Below the pieces are notes generated by a model, which saw nothing but the letters and a program-made list of their open reading frames with translations, had not been told where the DNA came from and ran no database searches. Below, one piece after another: positions 8,477 through 17,307 of a DNA stretch of 64,000 nt. Source of the stretch: Hyphomicrobium methylovorum (GTDB lineage: Bacteria; Pseudomonadota; Alphaproteobacteria; Rhizobiales; Hyphomicrobiaceae); assembly GCF_013626205.1 (NCBI RefSeq), contig NZ_QHJE01000001.1, positions 2,088,501 through 2,152,500 on the forward strand, in the 5' to 3' direction. Positions within the stretch are counted from its first letter, which is position 1. Each line of letters begins with the position of its first letter. The translations under genes were made by a program, and so were the position numbers.

Positions 8477-10417
8477 TCAATTCGATGTTCGCGTGAGGCG
8501 GTCACGAAGTGAACGAAGCGATGCCGACACTGCGACGGAGGCCGTTGCCTCCTCGGCGTCGTCGGGAGCTGCCGTCGTTTGCCGCGCGGCTGGCGGCGTT
8601 GCGCGTTGCGATCGCATCGCGGATGCAAAGCTGGCTGGCGGTTTTGCAGCCGGGAGCGGTGGAGCAACGGATCTCGCGGGTGGCTCGTGCGCGGTTTCCT
8701 GCTCGGGCTGGTTTTGCAGTCCGAGGGCATCCACCATCATCGAGAGGTTTTGCGTAAGATCTGCGGTCGGCGGCGCGGCGGACATGCGCCAACGTTCGAC
8801 GATCTGATCCAGGAAGCGCTCGTCGCCGAGCGGGCGTTGCCAACGTTCGGTGAAGCGTGCCGTCGACGACCTCGGCAGCGCCGCGGCGGGAAGCTCGTCG
8901 AATTTGATGCGGACGGGCAGGGACATTCCATCGCCGAATGCGATGGCCTCGCGTTGTCCGAGCGACGGGAGAAATTCCAACAAACCCGATCCCGTGTCGG
9001 AAACCGCGGATGAGACAATCGCCTGGTCACGGTCGTTCGACATGCGCAACGCGAAGACGGTGTTGCACTGGGAGAGAATGGTAGGGTCGATTTCAGCGGG
9101 ACGCTGGGTGACGATGCACAAAGACGCGCCGTACTTTCGGCCTTCCTTTGCGATCTTGGCGATGGCCCGCTTGCAGGGCTCGAAGCCGAGAGTCGAATTC
9201 ACCGGCACATAGCGGTGTGCTTCTTCGCAAACGAGCGTTACCGGAATCTGGCCTTCGCTCCAGAGCGCGAAATCGAACGTCATGCGGCAGAGAACCGAAA
9301 CAACGACGTTGACGATCTCGGACGGGATGCCCGTTAGCTCGAGAATTGTGATCGGCTTGTTGTTGACGGGCACGCGGAATATGCGCCCGAGCACTTGTGC
9401 CATGCCGTCGTATACGGTGAGCGAGCCGAACATGAACGCATAGCGCGGGTCTTTCGAGACCGTTTCGATGCGATGCTTGAGGTTGCGGTAGGGCGTCAGA
9501 TCGCGCTTGTTCTCAAGCTTGCCCATCCGGTCGTCGATGAGTGCTACCAGATCGGAAATGCGATACGGAACGGGCGTATCCGCAGTGTAGCGGCCAAGCT
9601 CGGCGAAGCTTCGCCGGGTTTTTGGAGCTTCGCTTGCGCGGCTGCTGGCGTATCGCGTTTTGGCGATCGGTATCAGCTCTTGCAGCACGTCGGATTCGGT
9701 CTTGCGATCGTCGTCAGCAACGAGGACTTCGGAGATTTCCTCGAACGTCAGAAGCCAGAATGGCAACTGCATGTTGCGTGGGGAAATGACCTCGGCCCAC
9801 TCGGTGAATGCCGTCGCGTATTCGCTATGCGGGTCGAGCAGCACGATGTGCGCCGCTGGATTCTTTTCCAGGATCGAGCGGAGGATGAGCGCCGTGGTGC
9901 ACGATTTGCCGGTGCCGGTCGTTCCGAGAATGGCGAAGTGCTTGCCGAGCAGTTCGTCGACGCGAACCATCGCGGGGATCGAGTTGTCTTGCCGGAGGCA
10001 TCCGATACGGACGGCAGCGTCTGCATCGCCACAGAACGCGGCTTCGAGCTCCGCTTTGGATGCAGCTCGGACGCGATCGCCGAGCCCGGGGAACGCCGTT
10101 ACGCCGCGATTAAAATGCACCTGATTGTCGGAGCGCTTCTGCAACTCTCCGACGAGGCCAAGCTCTGCGATCCAGACTTCGCCATCACCTTCGCCTTGCG
10201 ACGGAACCGGAACGCTCAGTGCCGAAACGACGGCGAGCGCCAACGTATTTTGCGTTTCGATTGCGAGCAGCGTGCCCATTTCGGGGCGGATGCGCCGGCG
10301 GCGGCCATGTGCGTCATTCGCGTTGTCGAGCAGGACGATCGCTTTTGAGCCCGTGACGGAAACGATGCGCCCGAACGAAGGGTCGCGATGTTCATCACTG
10401 AGCGGATTGCCAATCAT
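8477..10417 (-). CDS. HerA-type ATPase (DUF87 family)
   Basis: HerA proteins are hexameric FtsK/HerA-superfamily ATPases that translocate DNA, often with a NurA or SIR2 partner nuclease. The 646-residue protein has an N-terminal HAS-barrel-like region (about residues 12-100), Walker A GTTGTGKS at 165-172, and Walker B VTLVCEEAHRY. The sensor/arginine-finger region is VTQRPAEID with LRMSNDRDQ. The last ~120 residues are low-complexity, rich in Pro, Ala and Arg. No nuclease gene is next to it; its neighbour, 20 bases upstream, is a histidine kinase. The ATPase family is certain, the cellular task unknown. Confidence 0.85.
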   Translation of the reverse strand: MIGNPLSDEHRDPSFGRIVSVTGSKAIVLLDNANDAHGRRRRIRPEMGTLLAIETQNTLALAVVSALSVPVPSQGEGDGEVWIAELGLVGELQKRSDNQVHFNRGVTAFPGLGDRVRAASKAELEAAFCGDADAAVRIGCLRQDNSIPAMVRVDELLGKHFAILGTTGTGKSCTTALILRSILEKNPAAHIVLLDPHSEYATAFTEWAEVISPRNMQLPFWLLTFEEISEVLVADDDRKTESDVLQELIPIAKTRYASSRASEAPKTRRSFAELGRYTADTPVPYRISDLVALIDDRMGKLENKRDLTPYRNLKHRIETVSKDPRYAFMFGSLTVYDGMAQVLGRIFRVPVNNKPITILELTGIPSEIVNVVVSVLCRMTFDFALWSEGQIPVTLVCEEAHRYVPVNSTLGFEPCKRAIAKIAKEGRKYGASLCIVTQRPAEIDPTILSQCNTVFALRMSNDRDQAIVSSAVSDTGSGLLEFLPSLGQREAIAFGDGMSLPVRIKFDELPAAALPRSSTARFTERWQRPLGDERFLDQIVERWRMSAAPPTADLTQNLSMMVDALGLQNQPEQETAHEPPARSVAPPLPAAKPPASFASAMRSQRATPPAARQTTAAPDDAEEATASVAVSASLRSLRDRLTRTSN

Positions 10418-10437
10418 AGTGTGGTTTCCGTCCGCGC

Positions 10438-11322
10438 TTAGGTCGTCGAGTTCCGCGCGCCGGTGCTTTTCACCGCGGCAGACTGGATGTTCTTATCTTT
10501 GTTCGGGATCGAGATAACGACCTCGGTGCCTGAGCCCTTCTGGGAACGGATTTCGAGTGCGCCGCCGTGCAGTTCGACAAGTGCATGAGCGATGGGCAAG
10601 CCGAGGCCAGCGCCTTCGCGCCAGCGCGTGCGGCTGCCATCGGCTTGGCCGAATGGCATCAGCGCGAGTTGGACTTCCTCGCTCGTCATGCCGACGCCGG
10701 TGTCGGCGATGACAACGCGGGCGTCGCCGTCGTCCGTGGTCGTGGCGTTCACCGAGATCGTGCCGCCTTCGGGTGTGAACTTCAGCGCGTTCGAGAGAAG
10801 GTTGCTGAATACCTGCTTCAGCTTTGTGTTGTCGGCGCGCACGAAGGGCAGGTCGGGCGAAAGCGCGATTCTGAGAGAGAGGTTCGAGTCGCGCGCCTGC
10901 TTCTGTATCGTCGCGAGAATGTCAGTCAGCACGATTTCGAGATCGAGCACCTTGGTGTCGAGCGCGAGCTTTCCGCTCTGCAGTTTCGAAATGTCGAGAA
11001 TGTCGTTGATGATCGCGAGAAGCTGGCCGGCAGCAGAATTGATGAGCGTTGCGTATTCGACGATCTCCTGATCGCCCAGGCGCTTGTGCTCGTGCTGCGT
11101 GAGGAGCTTGGAGAAGCCGATGACCGTGTTCAGCGGGGTCTTCAGCTCGTGGCTCATATTGGCGATGAATTCGGACTTCACCTTGCTCGCCAGTTCGGCT
11201 TCAAGGCGGGCCGTGTGTTCGGCTACACGGGCGCGATGACGGAGAACGGCGTCGCTCAGCAACGCGGCGTATTCATCCATCAGCGAGTTCGGCTTCGAGT
11301 TAGGGGCAGATCCGAAGTGCAT
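10438..11322 (-). CDS. Soluble sensor histidine kinase
   Basis: The 294-residue protein has no membrane span and almost no sensor region. A ~45-residue helical N-terminus leads into the dimerisation/phosphoacceptor domain with His58 (SHELKTPLN), then a complete ATP-binding domain: N box with SNALKFTPEGG, G1 ADTGVGM and G2 GAGLGLPIA. It should autophosphorylate, but no response regulator is beside it. It lies 20 bases upstream of the HerA-type ATPase on the same strand, so the two are probably co-transcribed. The start is uncertain: an internal ATG 14 codons later is equally possible. The family is clear, the signal and partner are not. Confidence 0.85.
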   Translation of the reverse strand: MHFGSAPNSKPNSLMDEYAALLSDAVLRHRARVAEHTARLEAELASKVKSEFIANMSHELKTPLNTVIGFSKLLTQHEHKRLGDQEIVEYATLINSAAGQLLAIINDILDISKLQSGKLALDTKVLDLEIVLTDILATIQKQARDSNLSLRIALSPDLPFVRADNTKLKQVFSNLLSNALKFTPEGGTISVNATTTDDGDARVVIADTGVGMTSEEVQLALMPFGQADGSRTRWREGAGLGLPIAHALVELHGGALEIRSQKGSGTEVVISIPNKDKNIQSAAVKSTGARNSTT

Positions 11323-11520
11323 CGAGTGCAGCCTAGAGCGGTGCTCGGTTAACGGTTCACTCTATTATCGAGTAGACTAATCGTCGGTTAATTCCCGCCA
11401 TCAGCCTTGGGCCGGACCGGGCAAACCGGGGCCATCGTTGCAAGACAGTTAATAAATAAATTTTTTGAAAAATTTACCCCGAGGGGAAGCATGGAAGCGC
11501 GCAAAGCTAACAAGCTTTGG

Positions 11521-12291
11521 TTAGCGCATGATGAATTTGAACGGCTGGGTAAAGGCCAAGGGTTTGACGCTGACCTGAGGCGGGATCGGCGGGAACGGCG
11601 CGGCGCGATCCAGGGCGGCGCGAGCGGCGTCATCGAGCACCTTGGAGCCCGAGCTTGTGGCGATTTCCTTCGACAGCAGCTTGCCGTCTGTGTCGATCGT
11701 GAAGCGCATGACAACGACGCCAGCAACCGTCGATCGCGGGTTCACCTTGGCGCGCTGGACGTGATCGTTGATCTGGCCGAGGTAGCGGCCGAACAGCTTT
11801 GCGTCACCGCCCGACTGGGCTTCGCCCGAACTCTGCTCGGTGACGATCGCGACCTGCTCAGGCTGCGATTGCGTCTGCACCTCGTCGGGCGATGGCGGCA
11901 GGACTTCCGGCGGCGGGGGCTGCTCGGTCTTTACGACCTCCTGCTCGACCGGCTTCGGCGGCGGAGGTTGCTCGGTCTTGACGATGTCCTGCACGATGGT
12001 GCTCGCCTCGGACACGATGACGTCCTGCAACTCGTCGGGTTTCACCTCTTGCGGCGGTGGTGGCGCCGTCTGCTGAACGGGAACGACTTCCGCCGTCTCG
12101 ATGGTTTCGAGCGCATCGCCGAGCTTGGAAATGCCTTCGGTTGCGATGCCTTGTTCAACGAGGACGATGTCAGTGCCTTCGCCGACATCGAGCGACATGT
12201 CCGCATGATTGGAAGCAGGCAGCATGGCGTATCCAATTGATCCGTGGATCAATAGGGACAACAGAACCGCTGCCGCTCGTAACCAGTTCAT
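11521..12291 (-). CDS. tonB: TonB-family energy transducer
   Basis: TonB spans the periplasm and passes proton-motive energy from ExbB/ExbD to outer-membrane receptors. The 256-residue protein has an N-terminal membrane anchor (about 1-24), a Pro/Glu/Gln-rich periplasmic rod with the repeated KTEQPPPP segment, and a C-terminal TonB domain (about 170-250) with a VVVMRFTID strand and the ending QPFKFIMR. It follows exbB and exbD, and the divergent neighbour is a TonB-dependent receptor, so this is probably a dedicated transducer for that receptor. About 200 AT-rich bases separate it from the next gene downstream. Confidence 0.9.
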   Translation of the reverse strand: MNWLRAAAVLLSLLIHGSIGYAMLPASNHADMSLDVGEGTDIVLVEQGIATEGISKLGDALETIETAEVVPVQQTAPPPPQEVKPDELQDVIVSEASTIVQDIVKTEQPPPPKPVEQEVVKTEQPPPPEVLPPSPDEVQTQSQPEQVAIVTEQSSGEAQSGGDAKLFGRYLGQINDHVQRAKVNPRSTVAGVVVMRFTIDTDGKLLSKEIATSSGSKVLDDAARAALDRAAPFPPIPPQVSVKPLAFTQPFKFIMR

Positions 12292-12306
12292 ACGCCGCCC
12301 GTCAGG

Positions 12307-12753
12307 TTAGTTGGCGCTCTGCGCGGAAGGTGCTGGCTGTGAGAGCAGAGAGACGCGGGCAAAGCCCGACTCTCCGACACGCCCAAGCAGTTCCATGACA
12401 TCGCCGTAAGCCATTTTTCGATCGGCCCGGACGTAGACCACACCGTCGCCCTCTTGCGACTTGATCTGCATCAGGCGCGAAACGAGACTTCCCGAGGAAA
12501 CTTCCTCGTCGCGAATATAAAGTTTTCCATCGGTCGACATTGAGACGACCATCGGTTTCTTGATGGCGCCAAGTTTCGACGCCGACGTCTTCGGCAATTC
12601 AAGCGGCACGCCTTGAACCATCAACGGCGCGGCCACCATGAAGATAATAAGTAGCACCAACATCACGTCGACGAACGGCGTCACGTTGATCTCTGCCAAC
12701 GGCTTGTAACCGTTCTCGTCGTCACCGCCACCGCTGGGAACCGACATGCCCAT
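12307..12753 (-). CDS. exbD: Biopolymer transport protein ExbD
   Basis: ExbD is the proton-channel partner of ExbB in the TonB motor. The 148-residue protein has one N-terminal span beginning at the [11 protein letters not shown] segment. Asp29 in that span matches the essential membrane Asp of the family. The rest is periplasmic. The start codon shares one base with the exbB stop (TAATG), and tonB starts 15 bases after the stop, so exbB-exbD-tonB form one coupled operon. Confidence 0.93.
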   Translation of the reverse strand: MGMSVPSGGGDDENGYKPLAEINVTPFVDVMLVLLIIFMVAAPLMVQGVPLELPKTSASKLGAIKKPMVVSMSTDGKLYIRDEEVSSGSLVSRLMQIKSQEGDGVVYVRADRKMAYGDVMELLGRVGESGFARVSLLSQPAPSAQSAN

Positions 12754-13439
12754 TAGTTTGCGCTCCCGACTCCTGAGCGCGATAGCGAGCGCGCCAAACC
12801 GACAATTGCGGGCGTGGCGCGATCAGAGGCGCGGCCAAGCGCAACAGTAATCTGATTGTAGAAAATAACGGCAGGAATAGCGGCGGCCAGACCGACGGCG
12901 GTTGCGAACAGCGCTTCAGCAATACCGGGTGCGACGACCGCGAGGCTCGTATCCTTCGACTGCGCGATGGCGGTGAAGGAGTTCATGATGCCCCAAACAG
13001 TGCCGAAAAGGCCGATAAACGGAGCTGCCGAACCGAGCGTGGCGAGGAACGGAAGTCCCTGTTCGATGTTCTTGAGCTGACGTTTGGATGCGGCGCGCAT
13101 GGCAATTTCCAGGCGGTCTCGAATTTCACCGCTCGTACCGTCGTGAACGCCTTCGTTCCATTCGGTGCGTGCTGCTTCACCAACGGCGCGAACCAATCCG
13201 TTGGAGCGCGACGCGGGCAACGTGCCTTTTGAGCTGTTCGTTTCGAGAACGCGAATTTCGCGGTTCAATAGCCAAACGCGAATGAACTTTTCAAACGCCA
13301 TCGCCCAGCAGACGAGCGACGCCGCCAGCAAGCCGATGATGATGGACTTCACGACGATGTCTGCGTGCTGGAACAGCCCAAGGATAGTCAAATCCCGGCC
13401 GACGATCTCTTCTGCCAATACGTACAAAGCGATCCCCAC
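12753..13439 (-). CDS. exbB: Tol-Pal/TonB system proton channel protein ExbB
   Basis: ExbB is the pentameric scaffold of the proton-driven TonB motor. The 228-residue protein has three spans (about 29-50, 135-155 and 170-195) and the conserved [13 protein letters not shown] segment of MotA/TolQ/ExbB proteins. The start is GTG, directly abutting the TAA of the upstream secreted-protein gene, with only a weak Shine-Dalgarno sequence. That suggests translation coupled to the upstream gene. TolQ is the alternative, but the adjacent tonB and receptor favour ExbB. Confidence 0.9.
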   Translation of the reverse strand: MGIALYVLAEEIVGRDLTILGLFQHADIVVKSIIIGLLAASLVCWAMAFEKFIRVWLLNREIRVLETNSSKGTLPASRSNGLVRAVGEAARTEWNEGVHDGTSGEIRDRLEIAMRAASKRQLKNIEQGLPFLATLGSAAPFIGLFGTVWGIMNSFTAIAQSKDTSLAVVAPGIAEALFATAVGLAAAIPAVIFYNQITVALGRASDRATPAIVGLARSLSRSGVGSAN

Positions 13440-13991
13440 TTACTTAGAAAGTTGGACGTTCGTGAGGCTCGATGTCGAGAGCTCGCGCAAGCAGGAGTCC
13501 GACTCGGGTTCGGACTTGCATTCCATCACGTCATTGATGAGCAGCGAGCCGATTTTATTGCAGGCCATTCCGTCGATATCGAACAGCTTGACGCTTCTTT
13601 TCTTCGGACGGAGCGGAGCGAGATCAATCGAGAAGCGGCGGCCGATGACGCCGTCTGCCTGGAAGAGTACGAGATCGATCTTGTACGACTGAAAGCTTTT
13701 CTCAGTTTCGTTCTTGATGACGACGTAAGCGCGGCAGCCTTTGTCAGATTCTTCGAGCTTATTCAGCTCAAGATGAACTGATGTTCCCGACGACTCCGGA
13801 GCTTTCGCTTCTTGCGATTTTGACTCGTGCTGTTGATGTTCATGATTTTCCGGCTCGGCGCTTGCGCCAGGAGCCATCAGAAACATGATTGCCACGAATG
13901 CTTGAGGCAACTGGAGACGCTTCAGAATGCTGATCACGTTCTTGGTTTCCGGTTCTGAGAAAGCCTGCACTGTTGCTTTGCGTGTACTCAT
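13440..13991 (-). CDS. Unrecognised secreted protein heading the exbB-exbD-tonB operon
   Basis: The 183-residue protein, counted from this ATG, has a long basic N-terminus with a hydrophobic segment ending in PGASA (probable signal peptide, cleavage about residue 40). A short His/Glu/Gln-rich patch follows (NHEHQQHE), then a soluble domain with four cysteines. I do not recognise the family. Its stop codon abuts the exbB start, so it is translated with the TonB motor, and it diverges from the TonB-dependent receptor. A periplasmic role with the same substrate is likely. The His patch could bind a metal. An in-frame start 11 codons upstream is possible. Confidence 0.6.
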   Translation of the reverse strand: MSTRKATVQAFSEPETKNVISILKRLQLPQAFVAIMFLMAPGASAEPENHEHQQHESKSQEAKAPESSGTSVHLELNKLEESDKGCRAYVVIKNETEKSFQSYKIDLVLFQADGVIGRRFSIDLAPLRPKKRSVKLFDIDGMACNKIGSLLINDVMECKSEPESDSCLRELSTSSLTNVQLSK

Positions 13992-14384
13992 TTTGTGGGG
14001 ACGTGACCAGTGCCAAAACCTCAAGAATTGGTAGAGTTATCATGCGGCAAACTGAACTTTCGCACCTTTGATTTAGAACAGTTTTTATCCGGTCGAGATT
14101 GATGAGGCGCTTCTCAACATTGCTGCGTCGCACCGAGAAAATTTCCTGATTTAGAACCAGTCGAATTCCCGAAACACTTTGCTTCTGTTGCACATTGGCA
14201 ACTGGGCACTCCAGGAACATATGCTGGGAAGTTTTCTCCTGTCCGCTTGGGTTGACCGTCCGCGGCAACGTGTCCCTTGGTGTAATGGGGAGCGGCCGAG
14301 AGTCGGGTGCCGCTTGGGAAATATTGGTGTTGTTGCGATTGGCTAAGGTCGAGCGACGCTAATTTTTAGAAGGGGAATCGGGGG
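13992..14384. other. Divergent control region between the TonB operon and the receptor gene
   Basis: These 393 bases contain no gene that I can support. The 11-base word TGATTTAGAAC occurs twice on the plus strand (starting at 14069 and 14147, 78 bases apart). The stem-loop GTTGC-N6-GCAAC lies at 14187-14202. The receptor start is preceded by AGAAGGGG as ribosome-binding site. The repeated TTTAGAA resembles one half of the iron-control element bound by Irr in rhizobia, but no good second half follows either copy. Confidence 0.5.
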
Positions 14385-17081
14385 ATGAGGCGTCATCTAA
14401 TAGCGTCGGCTGCGACCGCTGCCATGTTCGCAGTCATGAGTGGCTCTGGGTCCGCTATCGCGCAGGATCAGGGCAACACTACCCCTCCCGCAGATACTCC
14501 GCCGACTGCAGAAACGCCCGCAGCGCCCCCTGCCGCTGGGCAGGGAACAAATGCCGAGAACTTGCCAGAAGTTCGGGTCATCCAGCAGAACAACGCTAAA
14601 CCCAAGCCCGTTAAGAAAGCTCAGAAGCCAAAAGCTCCGCCGCCGGTCGCCGTCGCTCCGCAGCCGATGCCCGAAGAGGAAGTGCCGGCACAGACCAGCG
14701 ATACGGCATCGGGCCCGCCCGCTGAAGTGAATATGTCTCCGTTGAGCGGAAGCGCTATTCCGGTCGCGAAGGTGCCGAGCAGCGTTTCGCAGGTTACGGC
14801 GACGGACTTCAAACGCGACGAGACCGTCATTCCGCAGGAAGCACTGCAGGCCCGCGTGCCCGGCGTCATCGTTGGCGATCTTCAGGGCAACCAGTTCCAG
14901 ACGAACGTCCAGTTCCGCGGCTTTGAAGCGTCGCCCGTCAACGGCGTGGCGCAGGGCCTTGCCGTTTATCAGAACGGCGTCCGCATCAACGAGTCGTTCG
15001 GCGATACGGTCAACTGGGACTTCCTGCCCTCGAACGCCATCAACGACATCACCGTGATGACGGGCAATCCGTTGTTCGGCTTGAACGCAATCGGTGGTTC
15101 GATTGCCATCAACATGAAGGATGGCTTCAACTATCAGGGTGCCGAAGTGGATACGCGCTTCGGTTCGTACGGCCGTAAGCAGGTTTCGACGCAGGCTGGT
15201 TATCAGTCGGGTAACTTCGGCATCTACGGCGCATTCGAAGGCATCAACGACGATGGCTTCCGCGACTTCTCTGATGCGGAGATCCGTCGTGGTTATGCTG
15301 ACCTCGGATTCAAGAATTCCTGGTCGGAGTTCCACTTCAGCTTCACCGGCGCGGACAACCACGTAGGTGTTACGGCTGCAGCGCCCGAAGAATTGCTGAA
15401 CCAGCGTGGCTGGGACCGCACCTTTACGTCGCCGCAGACGACCGACAACCAGCTGCAACTCTATCAGCTCAACGGCCGGGTGCAGGCGACGCAGACCCTC
15501 GAGGTTGCGGCCAATGCCTACTACCGCAGGTTCAAGCAGAGGCACGTTGACGGCAACATCGCCGAAGCTGAGGAGTGCGACGACAATCCTGGCCTTCTGT
15601 GCATCGAAGACGGCGTAGCGTTCGGCAAGCCGGGCATTGCAGGCGTCAATCCTGACGGCACTATCAACTTTGATCCAACCGCAAACTATGGATCGATCGA
15701 TCGAACATCGCAGGATGCCGATAGCTGGGGCGTGGCTCTGCAGGCGACCGACAAGTCGCGCCTGTTCGGATACCGCAACCAGTTTACCGTCGGCACAAGC
15801 TACGATCACGGTCGCGTCGGTTACACAGCAAACAGCGAGCTTGGCACCTTCCTGCCGCGCTTCGTCGTGGCTGGTACGGGCATCCAATTCCAGGCGCCGC
15901 CGGAAGGTCCGTGCCCTGTGCCGATCGAGCCGGGCGAAGAGTGCGGATCGGATGACGTGACGCCGCGCGATATCACGACGAAGAACGATTACTTCGGTGC
16001 ATACTTCAGCAATACGACCGATCTGACGGATCGTTTGGCTTTGACCGTCGGTGGCCGCTTCAACTATGCGCGCATCGAAATCAAGGACAATACGGGCGAA
16101 GAAGAGCTGTCGTTCCTGAACGGCACGAACACCTACAATCGCTTCAATCCGATGGCTGGCCTCACGTATCAGCTGGCACCCGGTCTCTCGCTCTATGGCG
16201 GATATTCGGAAGCGAACCGCGCTGCGACGCCGGCTGAAATCGCCTGCGCCGATCCCGAGCATCCGTGCATCATCGAAAGCTTCCTGACGGCGGATCCTCC
16301 GCTGAAGCAAGTTGTCTCCCGCACCTGGGAACTCGGTGTACGCGGCGAGACGAAGCTCGGCTGGAAGGGTGATCGGATCAACTGGGGCGTCGGCGCATTC
16401 CACACGCTCAACACCGACGATATCTTGAGCGTTGCTGACGAGACCTCCAACGGTCGCGGATACTTCCTCAACGCCGGTAGAACGTTGCGGCAGGGTGTCG
16501 AGGCGAGCATCGAGTATCGTTCGCAGCGCCTCTTCGCCTACGCCAACTACACCTATGTCGATGCGACGTTCCGCGATTATCTGACCTTGTCTTCACCGGA
16601 TAACCCATTTGCAGGCGAGTGCCCTGAAGGTGCCGGCGGTGATGACGACGACGATGATGAAGCACATTGCGTCCAGGTGCGGCCGGGCAACCGTCTGCCG
16701 GGCACACCGCAGCACCGCTTCAAGATCGGCTTCGACTACTGGATGACCCAGAAGTGGAAGTTCGGTGCCGACCTGCTGGCTGTCAGCGACCAGTTCTTCA
16801 CGGGCGACGAAGGCAATCAGGATCGTCCGCTGGCGGGCTTTGCAAGGCTGAACCTGCACACGTCCTACGACATCACGGACAACATCCAGATCTATGGTTT
16901 GTTCGAGAACGTGACGGACAACTACTACGGCATCTACGGTACGTACTTTAACGTCGAAGCAGCCAACGTTGGCGGTAAGGCTGATACTCCGCCGATCCAG
17001 TTCGACGAAGACGGTACGCACCGGTCGATTACTCCGGCTATCCCGTTTGCGGCTTATGGTGGCGTAAAGGTGAGATTCTAA
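14385..17081 (+). CDS. TonB-dependent outer-membrane receptor, ligand unknown
   Basis: This receptor imports a bulky ligand with energy from TonB. The 898-residue protein has a signal peptide (about 1-26), an unusual Pro/Ala-rich linker to about residue 115, a plug domain (about 130-250, with QFRGFEASPV and the GGSIAINMKDG segment), and a 22-strand-type barrel ending in the expected terminal Phe. Four barrel loops each hold a cysteine pair among acidic residues: C398/C406, C510/C520, C621/C628 and C746/C762. The last pair encloses six consecutive Asp at 753-758. The divergent tonB-exbD-exbB operon is probably its motor. Siderophore, metal chelate or vitamin are all possible; the sequence does not decide. 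Confidence 0.88.
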   Translation: MRRHLIASAATAAMFAVMSGSGSAIAQDQGNTTPPADTPPTAETPAAPPAAGQGTNAENLPEVRVIQQNNAKPKPVKKAQKPKAPPPVAVAPQPMPEEEVPAQTSDTASGPPAEVNMSPLSGSAIPVAKVPSSVSQVTATDFKRDETVIPQEALQARVPGVIVGDLQGNQFQTNVQFRGFEASPVNGVAQGLAVYQNGVRINESFGDTVNWDFLPSNAINDITVMTGNPLFGLNAIGGSIAINMKDGFNYQGAEVDTRFGSYGRKQVSTQAGYQSGNFGIYGAFEGINDDGFRDFSDAEIRRGYADLGFKNSWSEFHFSFTGADNHVGVTAAAPEELLNQRGWDRTFTSPQTTDNQLQLYQLNGRVQATQTLEVAANAYYRRFKQRHVDGNIAEAEECDDNPGLLCIEDGVAFGKPGIAGVNPDGTINFDPTANYGSIDRTSQDADSWGVALQATDKSRLFGYRNQFTVGTSYDHGRVGYTANSELGTFLPRFVVAGTGIQFQAPPEGPCPVPIEPGEECGSDDVTPRDITTKNDYFGAYFSNTTDLTDRLALTVGGRFNYARIEIKDNTGEEELSFLNGTNTYNRFNPMAGLTYQLAPGLSLYGGYSEANRAATPAEIACADPEHPCIIESFLTADPPLKQVVSRTWELGVRGETKLGWKGDRINWGVGAFHTLNTDDILSVADETSNGRGYFLNAGRTLRQGVEASIEYRSQRLFAYANYTYVDATFRDYLTLSSPDNPFAGECPEGAGGDDDDDDEAHCVQVRPGNRLPGTPQHRFKIGFDYWMTQKWKFGADLLAVSDQFFTGDEGNQDRPLAGFARLNLHTSYDITDNIQIYGLFENVTDNYYGIYGTYFNVEAANVGGKADTPPIQFDEDGTHRSITPAIPFAAYGGVKVRF

Positions 17082-17115
17082 GTTGCCCTCGTAAACCTAC
17101 TCCCGAAACTGCCAG

Positions 17116-17147
17116 GCGGCGGAGCACATCAGCTCCGCCGCTTTTTT
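17116..17147 (+). terminator. Rho-independent terminator after the receptor gene
   Basis: Perfect 10-base arms (GCGGCGGAGC and its complement) with a 6-base loop, followed by six T, 34 bases after the receptor stop codon. Confidence 0.9.
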
Positions 17148-17307
17148 CTTGTCTGCAGGGTGGTTCGGAGAAGCAGATTTGAGTGCGGCAGGGCTGCTGC
17201 GATTGGAGCAGGCAGCGATGCGGCGCGGCTTAGACCATTGGGAGCGGGAGCAGCGGTTCTACGTCGTTGTAGGAAGTTCGGCGCCAAGCAGAAGCGAATT
17301 GGCTGCT

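Noticed and set aside
11477-11486. CCCCGAGGGG after tonB as a terminator
   Set aside because: Only four base pairs; too weak to call although T-rich sequence follows on the minus strand.
11936-12080. Imperfect repeat in tonB
   Set aside because: It encodes the Pro-rich rod (KTEQPPPP twice), which is normal for TonB.
14397-16403. 668-codon open frame antisense to the receptor gene
   Set aside because: It mirrors the codon pattern of the receptor, lacks domains, and the plus-strand receptor is certain.
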